64,000 bases of DNA from Gari tellinella (lineage: Eukaryota; Mollusca; Bivalvia; Cardiida; Psammobiidae). Location: positions 38,498,356 through 38,562,355 of the forward strand of contig OV277870.1 of assembly GCA_922989275.2 (NCBI GenBank). The letters are read 5' to 3'. Each line of letters starts with the position of its first letter. Within the stretch, counting starts at the first letter, position 1. The notes below the pieces were generated by a model. That model searched no databases. It was not told the DNA's origin and saw nothing but the letters and a program-made list of their open reading frames with translations. Positions 32,900 to 44,590 of the stretch are shown here, in pieces. Made by a program: the position numbers and the translations under genes.

Positions 32900-33417
32900 A
32901 CACATCGCAGCTGCAATGCTGCATCGATTGCGACGTCATTTTACGAGCCGGGGTTATCGGGGTGTTTGCCGCAGACCAATTACCTGAGACGTTTCCCTTC
33001 TATCCTTCCGGTTTCATTGCCAACACGGACGACCACACCCGACCTGGACGCCATTGGATCGCTTTCTTTAAACCACAGCCGGGACGGATAGAATGTTTTG
33101 ATAGTTATGGACATAAACCAGAGCGCTATGGCCCTTGGTTTACTCGATGGTTGCAGAGACAGTCTAAGACTGTGTGGAATAATAAACAGATTCAAAGTGA
33201 CGCATCCAATACGTGTGGATTATATTGCTTGTACTTTTTAAGACAAAGACTCGTGGGACTGAATATGAACGACATTGTACAGCGTTTTAGCTCGTCCGAT
33301 GTGAGAGAGAATGATAGGTGGATATATGGAATGTTTGAACGCGTATTTCCTTATTGTGTTAAGAATGAATGCGTCTATAATCAGGTGTGTACTCGACCGG
33401 ACGAGTTTAGAATGTGA
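32896..33417 (+). CDS. PRO: Polinton adenain-like cysteine protease
   Basis: Encodes 173 residues. Catalytic His53 ('GRHWIAFF'), Asp69 ('ECFDSYG'), Gln100 ('QIQSD') and Cys107 ('NTCGLYCLYFL') stand in the order of the adenovirus protease / Ulp1-like fold. It would cleave virion precursor proteins such as the basic core-like protein during maturation. The 5' leader is spliced (acceptor at 32882/32883, 13 bases before the ATG). Downstream AATAAA signals lie at 33845 and 33929. It is intact and of normal family length. Confidence 0.93.
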   Translation: MNTSQLQCCIDCDVILRAGVIGVFAADQLPETFPFYPSGFIANTDDHTRPGRHWIAFFKPQPGRIECFDSYGHKPERYGPWFTRWLQRQSKTVWNNKQIQSDASNTCGLYCLYFLRQRLVGLNMNDIVQRFSSSDVRENDRWIYGMFERVFPYCVKNECVYNQVCTRPDEFRM

Positions 33418-34050
33418 GTTTTATGGACACGATGCGGTGACTGGGATTGTGATTATATCATCAGAATGTGTTTGATACTCTTGTTATGTTTATCTTTTTT
33501 ATTATCCTTCTGTTATATGTCTATTTTGTATTACATGTAAATAGTTGTACATGAACTACGTTTTTTACCTCCATTTGAACTATATTCTAGACATGTTGTA
33601 CGCTTTATTGTACAAAAATAGATCTGTATGTGTACATATCATCCATCTTGACGTATAAGAGAAAATACAATGACTTTCCCTATACTCAACCAATATCCGT
33701 GTTAATCTTCCGTCACTATGAATACTCTTCCAATTTCCGAGATAATTGAGAAAGTTTGACCTGGAGACAGCGTAGACACTGGATTCTCTCGGGTCGATCG
33801 GGGTCTACGCTGTTGGCAGAGACGTAAAATAGACCTGTTCGTGGAATAAACGGTTATGGTTGTATTCTCTCTCAAACTGTTTATTTCATTCATATTCATT
33901 TTTTATCATCACTTTGTGCTGTATACTCAATAAACGAAAAAAAAAAAAAATGTGTACACTGAAACTGCTGAGTTTGTTCGTTTTGTTCTATTACCCGATA
34001 TACATACAAAGGGGCTACAAGAGTCTCAGTCATGATCAATGACTTTTAAA
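33418..34050. other. Polinton 3' non-coding segment after protease
   Basis: AT-rich. It has a hairpin formed by 'cagcgtagac' (33767-33776) and 'gtctacgctg' (33804-33813), AATAAA at 33845-33850 and 33929-33934, and an A-run at about 33937-33950. These fit a 3' UTR and polyadenylation region. No supported gene. Confidence 0.6.
33845..33850 (+). terminator. candidate polyadenylation signal AATAAA
   Basis: Canonical hexamer about 430 bases after the protease stop, just downstream of the hairpin at 33767-33813. A second AATAAA at 33929 is an alternative. Confidence 0.45.
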
Positions 34051-34434
34051 GATCGAACACCGATCTACTCCCCGAGATCCGTGGTCGGCCGAGATCGACC
34101 GCGGCTTTGGCAACGGGTGGCATAGGTATCGCGTGATAAATGCCTATACTGCTCGTTGTATATTTCCATTGGGGTTTTTATTAGACCGATCTACTCCCCA
34201 ACACCCGTGGTCAGGCGAGACTGACCGCGGTTCTAGCATCGGGTGGTATGGGTATGGATTTATAAATACCTAAACTGTTCGTTGTTTATTTTCACCCGGG
34301 TCTTACTAGATCGAACACCGGTCTACATCCCGACACTCGTGGTTAGCAGAGACTGACCACGGTCCTGACAGCAGGGGGCATAGGTATCGTGTGATAAATG
34401 CCTATTCTGCTTGTTGTATATTTCCACCGGGTTC
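34051..34434. repeat. three ~126-132-bp tandem repeats, each with two hairpins
   Basis: Units align at 'cgatctactcc' (34061), (34187) and 'cggtctacatcc' (34319). Each holds a first stem (CCGTGGTCG/CGACCGCGG at 34079-34087 and 34096-34104 in unit 1; CCGTGGTCAG/CTGACCGCGG in unit 2; CGTGGTTAG/CTGACCACG in unit 3) and a second one ('ataggtat' with 'atgcctat'). Changes between units keep pairing. The array abuts the right TIR. Confidence 0.85.
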
Positions 34435-34688
34435 TCAAGCCGAACCGCGACCGGTGCCGAGTTTACGCCTTGCCGGGCGGGGTGCGCCGGATCCCGAGTC
34501 CGTAGGAGCCAGTCGAGCGGAGGGGATTGGCCGACATCGCTGGACCGTGACCCCTTCCGGTCGCCGCGCGCGCGCCATGCCCCCCCCCTTTTTTTTTCCC
34601 CGGTCACGTGGGCTGTGCGTTTCCGGTCACGGGGTGTCTGAGCACACCGCACACCAAACAGTGGAGCTGGCGTGCTGATACCACTACT
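34435..34688 (-). repeat. right terminal inverted repeat of Polinton
   Basis: Reverse complement of the left TIR; the tight match runs 34451-34688, ending CGTGCTGATACCACTACT. The G/C run is shorter than in the left copy. Confidence 0.95.
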
Positions 34689-34694
34689 ACCATG
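34689..34694. repeat. target-site duplication ACCATG, right copy
   Basis: Identical to 17002-17007. Removing the element rejoins 'gatgtg' + ACCATG + 'gcatct'. Confidence 0.95.
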
Positions 34695-34763
34695 GCATCT
34701 AAATGACATTGACCTTTGTCTTACTTGACCAAACTTGTTCTGACCTCAATCGGCAATGGGCTC

Positions 34764-35015
34764 CTTACCCAATTACCCCATAGGCTGTTTCTTATTTTGA
34801 AGACAGGTGACCAGTTAAAGCAAGTTGAAAGTAAAGCAGAATGCACCATAAGGTGCATTCTGCTTTACTTTCAGTCTGTTTTAAGCTACCATTTGCTAGA
34901 ATATAGAAACGATTTCTTATGAAATTTATTTATTACTGTATACATTGTAACTATTTTCTTCAGTAGAGGAATAAATAAAACATGTTAAAAGGTGTATTTA
35001 TGGGGTAATGGGTTA
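34764..35015. mobile_element. MITE family A copy just right of Polinton
   Basis: Ends 'ttacccaattaccccata' and 'tatggggtaatgggttaa'. The central hairpin is well kept ('gaaagtaaagcagaatgcac' with its complement; about 34818-34884). Confidence 0.8.
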
Positions 35016-36179
35016 ATTGGAGTACAAATCTCTATCATTTGTATTTCTTAAGTTATGGTCAGTGGGCCAGTCATTTCAGCCTATTTGACCTCAAAATCAC
35101 CTTTTAATGATCTTGACCTGGTCTGGCATGACAAAAGTTGTACTGAGCTCAAGGGCATTTTGAGTTGAGTATACATACCAAATATGAAGTCTGTCAATTA
35201 TAGTTCCAAAACTGTGGCCAAACAAACACACAGATACCAACTCAATATGCTAAAGAAGCAGATACCAACTCAATATGCTAGTCATACGGGGGAATAAAAA
35301 AGCGGCATTGATGGACTTTCTGATAGGACAAGCAGTTTCAGACAAGGTTATTTTCATTATCATTATTTCCCAAAATGGGAGGCATACAGTAATCACACTG
35401 TGGGTTGTCTGACTGTCCTGCATTGCTGGTTTTGAGTGTCTTAAGTGTCTGTCTGTCACACATTGCTTCCGCTCTGTAACCTCTACAAGAGTGAATGGAT
35501 TTGGAAGAAAGAAACTCGGTAGAAGTGTTTACCACATTGCGACGATGTTTCGCGAATAAGACCCGGTTTTGTATCTCAAAGGTCAAGGTCACAGTTTGGT
35601 GTCGAGGGTAAAAAGTGGAACATAATTAAAAGAACCATATAAAAGTCATGTAATGCGCACTAGAAACAAAGGATAGCACAAAAAAGGAAATATATTTTCC
35701 TTATTTCCATTGAGGTGGGGGTTGTGTTTCAAAGGTAATTTATGGGAATATTTCGTCTTGTCTGGACACTTACTCGATCTTGCATGGATACAATTTAAAA
35801 TAATTGTGAAATAACTTGGCAGAAATATTCTTCAATATCGTGATCATGGTTAAAGCCCATGTATGTAGCTCCTTCGTCAAGGTCACAGATTTAGGTAAAA
35901 GATAAAAAGGGAAAGGTTTGGGTTGGTTCGGGCTCTAACTCCACCATGCATGGGTGGAATTTCAAATAATTTGGCTTTAATGTTCTTACTATGACAATGG
36001 GTTGTGCAAAGGACAGAGGTCAATTAAAGTTCAAGGTCACAGTCAGGAGTTAAGAAAAGAAAATGGGAACACGTTGCCTTGTCCGGACTCTATATAGTGC
36101 CATCATGCACGAGTGCAGTATGAAATAATTTAGCACACATATACTTCAAGATAAGACGCTGTTGGCTGCGAGACCCCGG

Positions 36180-36411
36180 GACCCGTTTCATAAAACTTCG
36201 TACGACTAAAATGGTCGTAAGTCAAAACTTTAAAATACATTTAATTTCTGATTTCTCCATCTAATCATGCATTGTGACATCTCTTTGGAATCGTCTTTTC
36301 AAGACGATTCCAAAGAGTTGTCACAAGACAGAATTAGATGGAGAAATCAATAATAGATTTTCATAATCTGACTTACGACAACATTTCCGTACGAAGTTTT
36401 ATGAAACGGGC
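36180..36411. mobile_element. palindromic MITE family E copy
   Basis: 'gacccgtttcataaaacttc' and 'gaagttttatgaaacgggcc' are inverted. The inner arms 'ctttggaatcgtcttt' and 'aagacgattccaaag' meet in the centre. A second copy lies at 40048-40284. Confidence 0.8.
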
Positions 36412-36713
36412 CCCAGGTGTGTAGCTCATTGTTACAGATTACAATCATAGGTCAAAGGTTGAAAGGTGTTTTTTTTTCTGTGCATGGGCTCTTAATATTG
36501 TTTTACATAAAACAATTTCGAAATAAATTGGCACAAATAGGCTTCCAGATATGTGGCACGTGCACAATCCATGTTTCTAACTGACAAAGTCAAGGCAACA
36601 ATCAGTCAAAAAGTGAGGATGGTCCAGTCATACACATTTAATGCAGGGGATGTCTTTTGGGGGCTTTTTTCCACCGTGACCATGACAACTCTTGTTATTA
36701 AGTTTTTATACTA

Positions 36714-37075
36714 TACAGTGCTCCCTCCCCAAAACAGCCCTCCTAGCAACGACTCCCTCCTTACAACGAAGTTTGACAATCTTTCCCCAAAACAATTATG
36801 TCCAATCTATTCACGGCTGCAGTGTCTTCTGCTTAAAATTGTCGTCTGCTGTTTTTCTCAGTTACATAATGGACATTTTGACAAAAACTTAATGACGAGG
36901 GACAAACAGCTTGAATCTAGATCAGACGCCGCGTTACGCGGCGTCTGATCTGGATTCAATCTGTTTGCAAATGTGCTTGCAATGTCTTAATTTTCCCTCT
37001 CTTTAACGACTCCCTCCGAACAACATACACAATCTATGTCTCCCATTGGGTGTCGTTGTAGAGAGGGATCACTCT
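36714..37075. mobile_element. MITE with 'acagtg.tccctcc' ends
   Basis: Ends 'acagtgctccctcccc' and 'gtagagagggatcact' are roughly inverted. It holds a perfect family C hairpin ('cagacgccgcg/cgcggcgtctg', 36905-36961). A sister copy at 43098-43441 is nested in MITE D. Confidence 0.65.
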
Positions 37076-37810
37076 ATAACCATATGGAAAATAGACCCCT
37101 CACTCTGGTGGCCATGTTTTTAAGCTAAGAAAAAATATCTTAAATTATCTTGTAGGGGTCTCCTATGATCGTTTGCGTAAAATCATTTTCAAATTTTCAC
37201 TATAACCATATAAGGAAACTCTGACCGGCAGCCGTGTTTTTAAGCCAGGGAATTTTTTTTTAGAAATCTAATAGAGGTTAATCCATAAATCATTTGTGCA
37301 AAACATCCTGACAGTAGTTTCTGAAAAAACTGTTGAAGTTTTACTATTATTTTTTTTTTTTTAAAAATGGTTGCCATAGTAATCACACTTTAAATCGAAT
37401 GACCCATATTTGAAGAATCTGGCTAAAGTACCCGTAGGAACAATCTGATCTGGGTCTTCACTGTTTGCATAGGACACATGAACTCTTCACAGTTACACTG
37501 TTTGTTAAGGACTAGTAAACTCGTCGCTAGGGTCATTTGGGTGAACTGTATTCAGAATACAAACAAACAAAGACTATGTGGTAATGGAACGGTCACTTAA
37601 TACAACACAACATTTTCATTTGCAGAGATTGTTTATTACATGTTTTGTCTACTTTGAATCATTACTTGTTTTATTAACTCTTTGCACGCTGACGGCGATA
37701 CCGTAAATTCATTTGCAAACAGTTTGGATACATCAGGATCCAAACGGATCAACTCTTTGACCTTTGAAGACAATTTTCAGAAAATTGCAGGGCTGCCATT
37801 TCTCCGGATT

Positions 37811-39755
37811 TTTAGCTCAGCTGAGCCGAAGGCTCAAGGTGAGCTGTTGTGATCGCCCGCCGTCCATCTGTCCGTCTGTCCATCTGTCCGTCCGTTCAAA
37901 TTTACTTCAAGCGACATCTCCGAGAGAGGGCCTCTGAAACCGCGAGTTTGAGGGAAAAACTAAATTGCTGATGGTGTTCCTTGGATGCTTCTCTACAGAA
38001 ATCGTTAAAATAAAATTCAAATGTTTACTACTTATTGAAATTTATTAAAAAACCACTGTTCCCACACCTTAGATATTGCATGAATAGTATCTTCTACTAA
38101 ATCACTTTCAAAATTGTAAAAAATCAAATCCCCTAGGGTCAAATTTGACTCAACCCTGGCTGTATCAGTGCTTTTTGATGCAGGTCTGACAGTAAAAACT
38201 CTCTAATGATCCGTTTTTATACAGACCCATTGTATCTTCCAGGCTAAGAAGCTACCCTTATACTAAATGCAACATTTTTGCAAACAGTTTGGATCCAGGT
38301 CAGATGCCACATAATGCAGCATCTAATCTGGATCTAAACTATTTGCCACTCATTTACATATTTTCTTATATTTAGAAAATATAAGTTATTATTTTTTACA
38401 TATTTCACATACAAACATTTGGAGCAGACAACAGTTCAGCATGATAATAGTCATTTCTCTCTGAGACCGTCTCTTATTGCATAACTGACCAATAGCTAGC
38501 TCTGAACTCAGGTCACTGAGATACATAACAGAAATTATGATGTCTGCTATTTTATGCTCAAGCACAACTTAGTTCGAGGCATATTACTTTTGGTCTGTCT
38601 GTTTGTTTGTTTGTTTTTCTTTCTGTCTATCAGTCCACAATTAATTCTTGGCCATCCAACAGATGCCACATAATGCTGCATCTAATCTGGATCCAAACTA
38701 TTTGCCACTCATTTACATATAGTTTCTTATATTTAGAAAATGTAAATAATGATATTTATTAACCTATTAACCCATACATATTCCTTTTTATGTCTTTAAT
38801 TTATTCTTCCACAGAAGAAAATAATTTCACTTTATACAGTCATTGTTGTCTTTAACAATTGCTTCAAATGACATCTCCTCATATACCGCTGAAAAGATTT
38901 CAACCAAACTTTACACGAATGTTCCTTGGGTCAAGTTGTTTCAAAATTGTTCAAAGAATTAAAAACAATGTAGAACTCTGGTTACTCTGGTTGCCATGGC
39001 AACCAAGTGAAAAAATAAGGAAATCTTAAAAAATCTTCTTGTCTGAAACTACAAGGGCCAGATCTTAGACATTTGTCACATAGCATCATCTACAGGTCCT
39101 CTATCAAGTTTGTACAAACTATGCCCCTGGGGTCAAAATTGGCCCCGCCGGGGGGTGGGGGGTCACAGTTTAACATAGAGTTATATAGTGAAATTTTCAA
39201 ACGTCTTCTCCTCTGAAACTAAAATGGCCAGAGCTTTGATATCTGGCATGGTGACACTTTTAGATGTCCTATACCAATAAGGTTCAAATGGTTCTGGTCG
39301 ATTGCATATCATCTACAGGTCCTCTATCAAGTTTGTACAAATTATGCCCCTGGGGTCAAAATTAGCCCCACCCCGGGGGTCACAGTGTTCAAACGTCTTC
39401 GAGCTTTTCTGAAGCTAATATAGCCAGAGCTTTGATATTCGGCATGGTGTTACTTCTAGATGTCCTTTATCTATTTTGTTCAAATGGTTCCTGAGTCTGT
39501 TGCATATGTAGGTCACAGGAGCTAAAAATAGATTTTTTCAATGGAAACTTAAAAAAAATCTTCTTGTCTAGAACCCTAGTACCCGGATCTTAGATATTTG
39601 GAACATAGCATCATCTACAGGTCCTCTATTAAGATTGTTCAAATTATGCCCCTCGGGTAAAAAATGACCCCGTCCTGGACATAAATCATTATCTCCATTT
39701 TGATGTACAGCTATTCTCAGGTGAGCGACATATGCCCCATGGGGCTCTTGTTCCT
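37811..39755. repeat. long mollusc 'agctcagctgagc' element
   Basis: Left end 'tttagctcagctgagccgaa' with a 'gtccgtctgtccatctgtcc' run; right end 'caggtgagcgacatatgccc' plus 'ggggctcttgtt'. Inner modules 'catctacaggtcctctat' recur about every 250-300 bp. It has no recognised open frame. Confidence 0.65.
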
Positions 39756-40047
39756 AAATCTTCGGATTTTTCTTCTTCTAGTACATGGTAGCTTATAGAA
39801 GCAGGCTGAAAGTAAAGCAGAATGCGCCATAAGGCGCATTCTGCTTTACTTTCAGTCTGCTTTAAGCAGCCACATGTCAACAAAACTAGAAACAGGCGAT
39901 GGTGGAAAAGGTACGATTCGTAAAACCGCACTTGAAAAATGCAAATTTGGAAATCTTAGGATTTTTATGTCAACTTATGGCAGCCCTGAAATTTGGATTG
40001 AAGCACAGTAGCAGACGACATTTGTACTTAGCGTCCAACGAGTTGAA

Positions 40048-40284
40048 GACCCGTTTCATAAAACCTCGTACGACAAAAACGGTCGTAAGTAAAAACTTTA
40101 AAACATATTTAATTTCTGATGTCTCTATCTTATCCAGTCTTGTGAAATCTCTTTGAAATTGTGTTTTCAAGACGATTCCAAATAGATATCATTAGACAGG
40201 ATAAGATCGGGAAATAAATAATAATTGAGAATTTTAGAATCTGACTTACGACAATATTTGTCGTACGAAGTTGTTAAGAAGGGC
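40048..40284. mobile_element. palindromic MITE family E copy, decayed
   Basis: 'gacccgtttcataaaacctc' at the left and 'tcgtacgaagttgttaagaa' at the right; otherwise as 36180-36411. Confidence 0.65.
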
Positions 40285-41500
40285 CGCAGCATTCCAACAA
40301 TTTATGCAACAATATAAAACTAAATCCGGCTACACAATTCCATCAGTGCCCTAGATAAAGCTATTGGTATTTAAAAAATATTAGAATCTTTTACGTCTAT
40401 ACTTTATGTTATGGTGCGATACTCATTAGAATCGTATTATCGTGCAGACATAATGGAGAAAATGTTGGAAAACTTGAGTTATTCCGTATTTTCTAGAGCC
40501 CTGTATATATCATATTGTTCAGCGCTCAGTAAACCATTTTAGTATTATAAATTCTATTCATTGACATTTGAAACCAGTTAAAAATCAGAGCAAATACCGA
40601 GTAACTCGTTGATGTCTTACCAGGCTCCAAACTATTTGACTGCCATATCAGTGTTTTAAAAATGCCAAAAAGAAATTGAGAGAAAATCGCAGAAATCAAT
40701 TTTAAGCAGACGGAAATAGGACAATGAAAGTGTGTATAACTAGATGGAGGACATAGCTCCAGAAACCTCATTAACTCATTATTCCATAGAAACTATTTCT
40801 TTTTCGCCTTGAATTTATTCTTACACTGAAGAAAATAGTTCCACTTTATACTGTCTTTAATATGTGTCTTAAGAAATACAATATGTATAAATAGAGTCAA
40901 TGTAATTCATACACATATAAACTATCCAAATGAGCAGTTTATTATTTTCCAAAAAGGCACAGTGAAAAGTTCCAATCGGAATATAGAAGTCTACATCACC
41001 CCTTTATTGCCCTACACCGAGAACAACTTGGTTATTTGCAAACCGTTTGGTTCCTGGCCAGACGCTGCGTATAACGCGGCGTCTGATCAGGATCCATAAC
41101 TGTTTGATGCTCATTACCATATAACTTTAGTCATATTACCTCAAACTTTAATTTGAGAAATGAAAAGAAAACGACACTTGTTCAAAGCAGATGACGTCTT
41201 GACAGTGAAGTGATTAAACAGACATCATCCTAAATTTTCATGGCAAGGGTCAAGGAATGTCTTTCAAGAAGGGAAACCATGCTATAAAACATGGCACACT
41301 CCACACTGTCTGGTTAATCTGAAATAAAGGAAACATAGATATGAGCCGTGTCATGGCAAAACCAGCCTTATTGCATTGCAAACAGTGTAGATCAAGGCCA
41401 GCCAAAACACTATAGGTCAAGTTTACGCGGCGTCTCATCATGGTATGTACTGTTTGCGAATGGACAAAGGCTGCAGTGTCTTTATACTACTATATACCAC

Positions 41501-42449
41501 TTAAGGGTGTATCAATGTCATGAGCCATTTTTTTCAAAGTATTAAACTTTTTTTCTATCATTGTTTTTTGGAAGAGCTATTTATGATGAATGAAAAAATG
41601 AAAAAAAAAAATATATGGTGGTGTCCTTTTTTTTGAGCTACAGCGATTTGAAAAAGGTATGTCAAATTTCTATTTTTTTCTCAAATTTTACCCATTCAGA
41701 GTACAAGCTTCAGTAAAATCTATTTCAAAACAAAACATAAATGTTAATTTGGGTTTTCTTTATTTATTTCATGTCTATGGGGGTATGTTGACATATATAA
41801 ACCAAAGTTAGACAAAGCAGGCACCAGGTTTAAACAGTATGGATCCTTTAATATAAAAAATATGCTTTATATAGGGCATGATTTTATAAGATTTTTTATT
41901 TTATGAAAAAAAATAAAAAAGTTTGAAAATGAAATAGTTCTAGTATTAAACTTTTTCGTATATTCTACCAGATGAAAGCCCATACTAAGGCAGTTCAAAA
42001 AATGAAAAGAAATTGAAAGGTCAGTGTTGAAAATTTTGAGTTATTAAAGTAAAAAGAGTTATCGCCCCTTACAAAATTTACAAAAAAGTACCATATCGAT
42101 GATATTTAGAGCTTTATAAATTTCACATTTGGTGCCTTTTTTTTCTTAAATTAGTTTTTGTATGAAGAAATACTACCATAGATAGGAAATAAATAGCACA
42201 AAACCAAATTATCATATTTATTTTCATTTAAAATTGGTATTATTGAAGCGGGCTGCTTGAAAAGGACAAAATAAGAGGAAGTGGGTGGGGTAAATTTTAC
42301 ATGGCCGTAGAGCCAATTGTTGTTCACCAAAATGTACACTTTTTCTATTTTTTCATTCATCTTAAATAGCTCTTCAATACAAAACCATCATAGAGTGTTT
42401 TCATATACTTTGAAAAGTTCCCATATTCATGACATTGATACACCCTTAA
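41501..42449. mobile_element. TTAA-flanked non-autonomous DNA transposon, copy 1
   Basis: Flanked by TTAA on both sides with inverted ends 'gggtgtatcaatgtcatga' and 'tcatgacattgatacaccc'. TTAA targets are typical of piggyBac-type elements. It has no transposase frame. A second copy with the same interior lies at 61961-62869. Confidence 0.8.
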
Positions 42450-42994
42450 ATGTTCCACAAACACAACGGGAGATTTCATTGCATTATCCAGACATAAATG
42501 GATGAAATAACCAGCATTAATGCATCTATGTTCTTATTCACGTCATGACTTTTACAGTATGTCGTGTGAAATAAATCAAAAGATCTATAAGTTAAGCAAT
42601 TGTCAGTCTTAAATCCAACTACATGTTTGAGTTTATTTGAAAGTTCATGCAAAGTCTGGTTATCATCTGTCAATAAGTTAAACAATTGCCAATCTTAAAT
42701 CCAACTATATTATTAAGCTTATTTGAACGTTCATGCAAAGTCTGATTATCATCTGTCAATAAGTTAAACAACTGTCAGTCTTAAATCAAAATATATTTTT
42801 GAGCTTATTCGAAAGTTCATTCAAAGTCTGATTATCATCTGTCTTATGACCTACCTTATTCCAAAAAGGTCGTGTAAGATCTATATATTGATCTTATTCG
42901 CACGACGTCTTCGGGTCGATGCAGTCAGTTCCGCATAAAATCTTGTCCTCAGGACAGCTTTTTGTATCTGGAAAGTAATTCGTAATTAGCCAAA

Positions 42995-43515
42995 TGAGAC
43001 AATACAGTCCACACTTGATACTCCGAACTCGCTTGAATCGAATTCAAAAGTTTAGTTGCGATAACAAGATCTCGCTTAAGTCGAACATATCCGCATGCAG
43101 TTCCAAGCTACAGCGTTCCCTCTCTACAACGACACCCAACGGGAGACAACAATTGTGTGTATTGTTCGGAGGAAGTCGTTATAGGGAGGGACATTTGCAA
43201 ACAGCTTGAACGCGGCGTCTGATCTGGATTCAAGCTGTTTGTCATTCGTCATTAAGTTTTTTTTTCTGTCAAAATGTCAATTATGTAACTTTGAGAAAAG
43301 CAGCAGACGGCAATTTTAAGAATACGACATTGCAGTCGTGAATAGGTTGGGCATAATTGTTCTGTTTAGGGAGCTGCGACAAGGGGCGTTGTAAGGAGGG
43401 AGTCGTTTTAGGGAGGGCCGTAGTAGGGAGGGAACACTGTATTTTTAAACGTGGCTTTTCTGAATTTGGATAAGTTCGAACTAATGCGAGTTCGAATTAT
43501 CGAGTTTCGACTACG
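42995..43515. mobile_element. MITE family D split by a nested 'ccctcc' MITE
   Basis: Outer arms 'acttgatactccgaactcgc' and 'gcgagttcgaattatcgag' type sequences are interrupted at about 43098-43441 by the element with 'gttccctctctacaacgac' and 'agggagggaacactgta' ends. Confidence 0.6.
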
Positions 43516-44590
43516 CACATATAATCGGACGTCAAGTTACTAAACACTATTTCATATACACGTACTAAACTTTACAGTGAACGATAATGTACATTTAGTA
43601 TGATAGTTAGTGGATGACCTATAAGAAATGAATAAAAACGCTCTCTAGCTCAACAAACAATATCATCTTCAAGGGCGCCGTCATTATTCAGCTTTGCCTG
43701 GCACGGCCGCTCGTTACACAACCCCCTGTAATCAAAACTTCTGAAAAATTACCTATAGGTTGATTCTCAACGTTGAAAATAGACTCGGGGTCGATTCCCA
43801 ATTTTTAAAAAGTCCCTTGATCGAATCAGGAACGTACATGTATATATACGTTCCTGATCGAATCGCATGACCTTGCACCCCACCACCCCCACTTCCCACG
43901 GGCCTGTGAGCAGGCTTTATATGAATAGTTAAAAGTGTCGATAAGTTGTCTTTTTCTGCATTTTATTGCAATGCGTTTAACCCTTTGAAGTCTAGTCCCG
44001 CATATAGGCGTCCTTTTCAAACAGTGTACATGTGAGTTGTACACTTGTCCTGTGCAAACAGTGAAGACCCAGATCAGAGGGCTCCTTTCGGAGCCCTCTG
44101 ATCAGGGTCTTCACTGTTTGTCATAATGCCAAACATTAACAAAAACAACCCTTAAAAGACAGAAATGGACTACACTTAAATGGAAACTGGAATTGTCCAT
44201 TTAAAGTTTCAGGGAGGAAAGAGTTAAACAGGGAAAAAATAACGTATTATCAACTGTATATGTACGTTTGGCGACGTTACTACAGTGACTGTGCAGATGA
44301 AAGTATTCAGGCAGCGAAGAAGTAAGATGATAGATTTAACAGTGAATGGTTAGATATTAACCCATATGTGGCCACGATCTCATATATGGGACATAGGCAA
44401 GCAGTGTAGACTCCGATCAGACGCCGCATAAAGCGGCGTCTGATCAAAGTCTAAACTGCTTGCTGATAAGAATTTCAATAAAAAACCAAAATGAGAATAA
44501 AAATCTAGACAAGTCACCCCTTAGATAAAAACAATGAACTAATACAACATTTAAGCATGGAAGTATCTTACTGTGCGCATAAAGACTTAC

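Larger units (their letters stand above)
17008..34688 (+). mobile_element. complete Polinton/Maverick (adintovirus-like) element, 17,681 bp
   Basis: Defined by terminal inverted repeats opening with 5'-AGTAGTGGTATCAGCACG, a perfect 6-bp target duplication, and a full gene set: protein-primed polymerase B, chromodomain integrase, A32-like ATPase, adenain-like protease, major capsid and penton-like capsid proteins. All genes read rightwards with 4-16-bp overlaps or short gaps. Two genes (polymerase, major capsid) need splicing and the protease has a spliced leader. A BIR protein and two small proteins form a left accessory block. No frameshift was seen. Near-identical ends suggest recent arrival. 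It can equally be viewed as an endogenised virus of the adintovirus type; sequence alone does not decide between transposon and virion-forming virus. Confidence 0.95.
34695..44590. other. repeat-rich host DNA between Polinton and LDLa/EGF gene
   Basis: Contains MITE A (34764-35015), palindromic MITE E (36180-36411, 40048-40284), a 'ccctcc' MITE (36714-37075 and 43098-43441), the long mollusc element (37811-39755), a TTAA-flanked element (41501-42449), split MITE D (42995-43515) and several family C hairpins. Frames such as 36553-36948 fall inside these repeats. It may be 3' intron or downstream DNA of the minus-strand LDLa/EGF gene. Confidence 0.6.

Noticed and set aside
17008..34688. Integrated adenovirus or other classical DNA virus
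   Set aside because: Protease and capsid resemble adenoviral parts, but the chromodomain integrase, 6-bp duplication, A32-like ATPase and capsid family identify a Polinton/adintovirus.
34323..34709. 128-codon minus-strand frame over the right TIR
   Set aside because: Translated TIR sequence plus hairpin repeat; no conservation pattern.
36553..36948. 131-codon plus-strand frame
   Set aside because: It runs into the 'ccctcc' MITE and its family C hairpin, so the frame is accidental.
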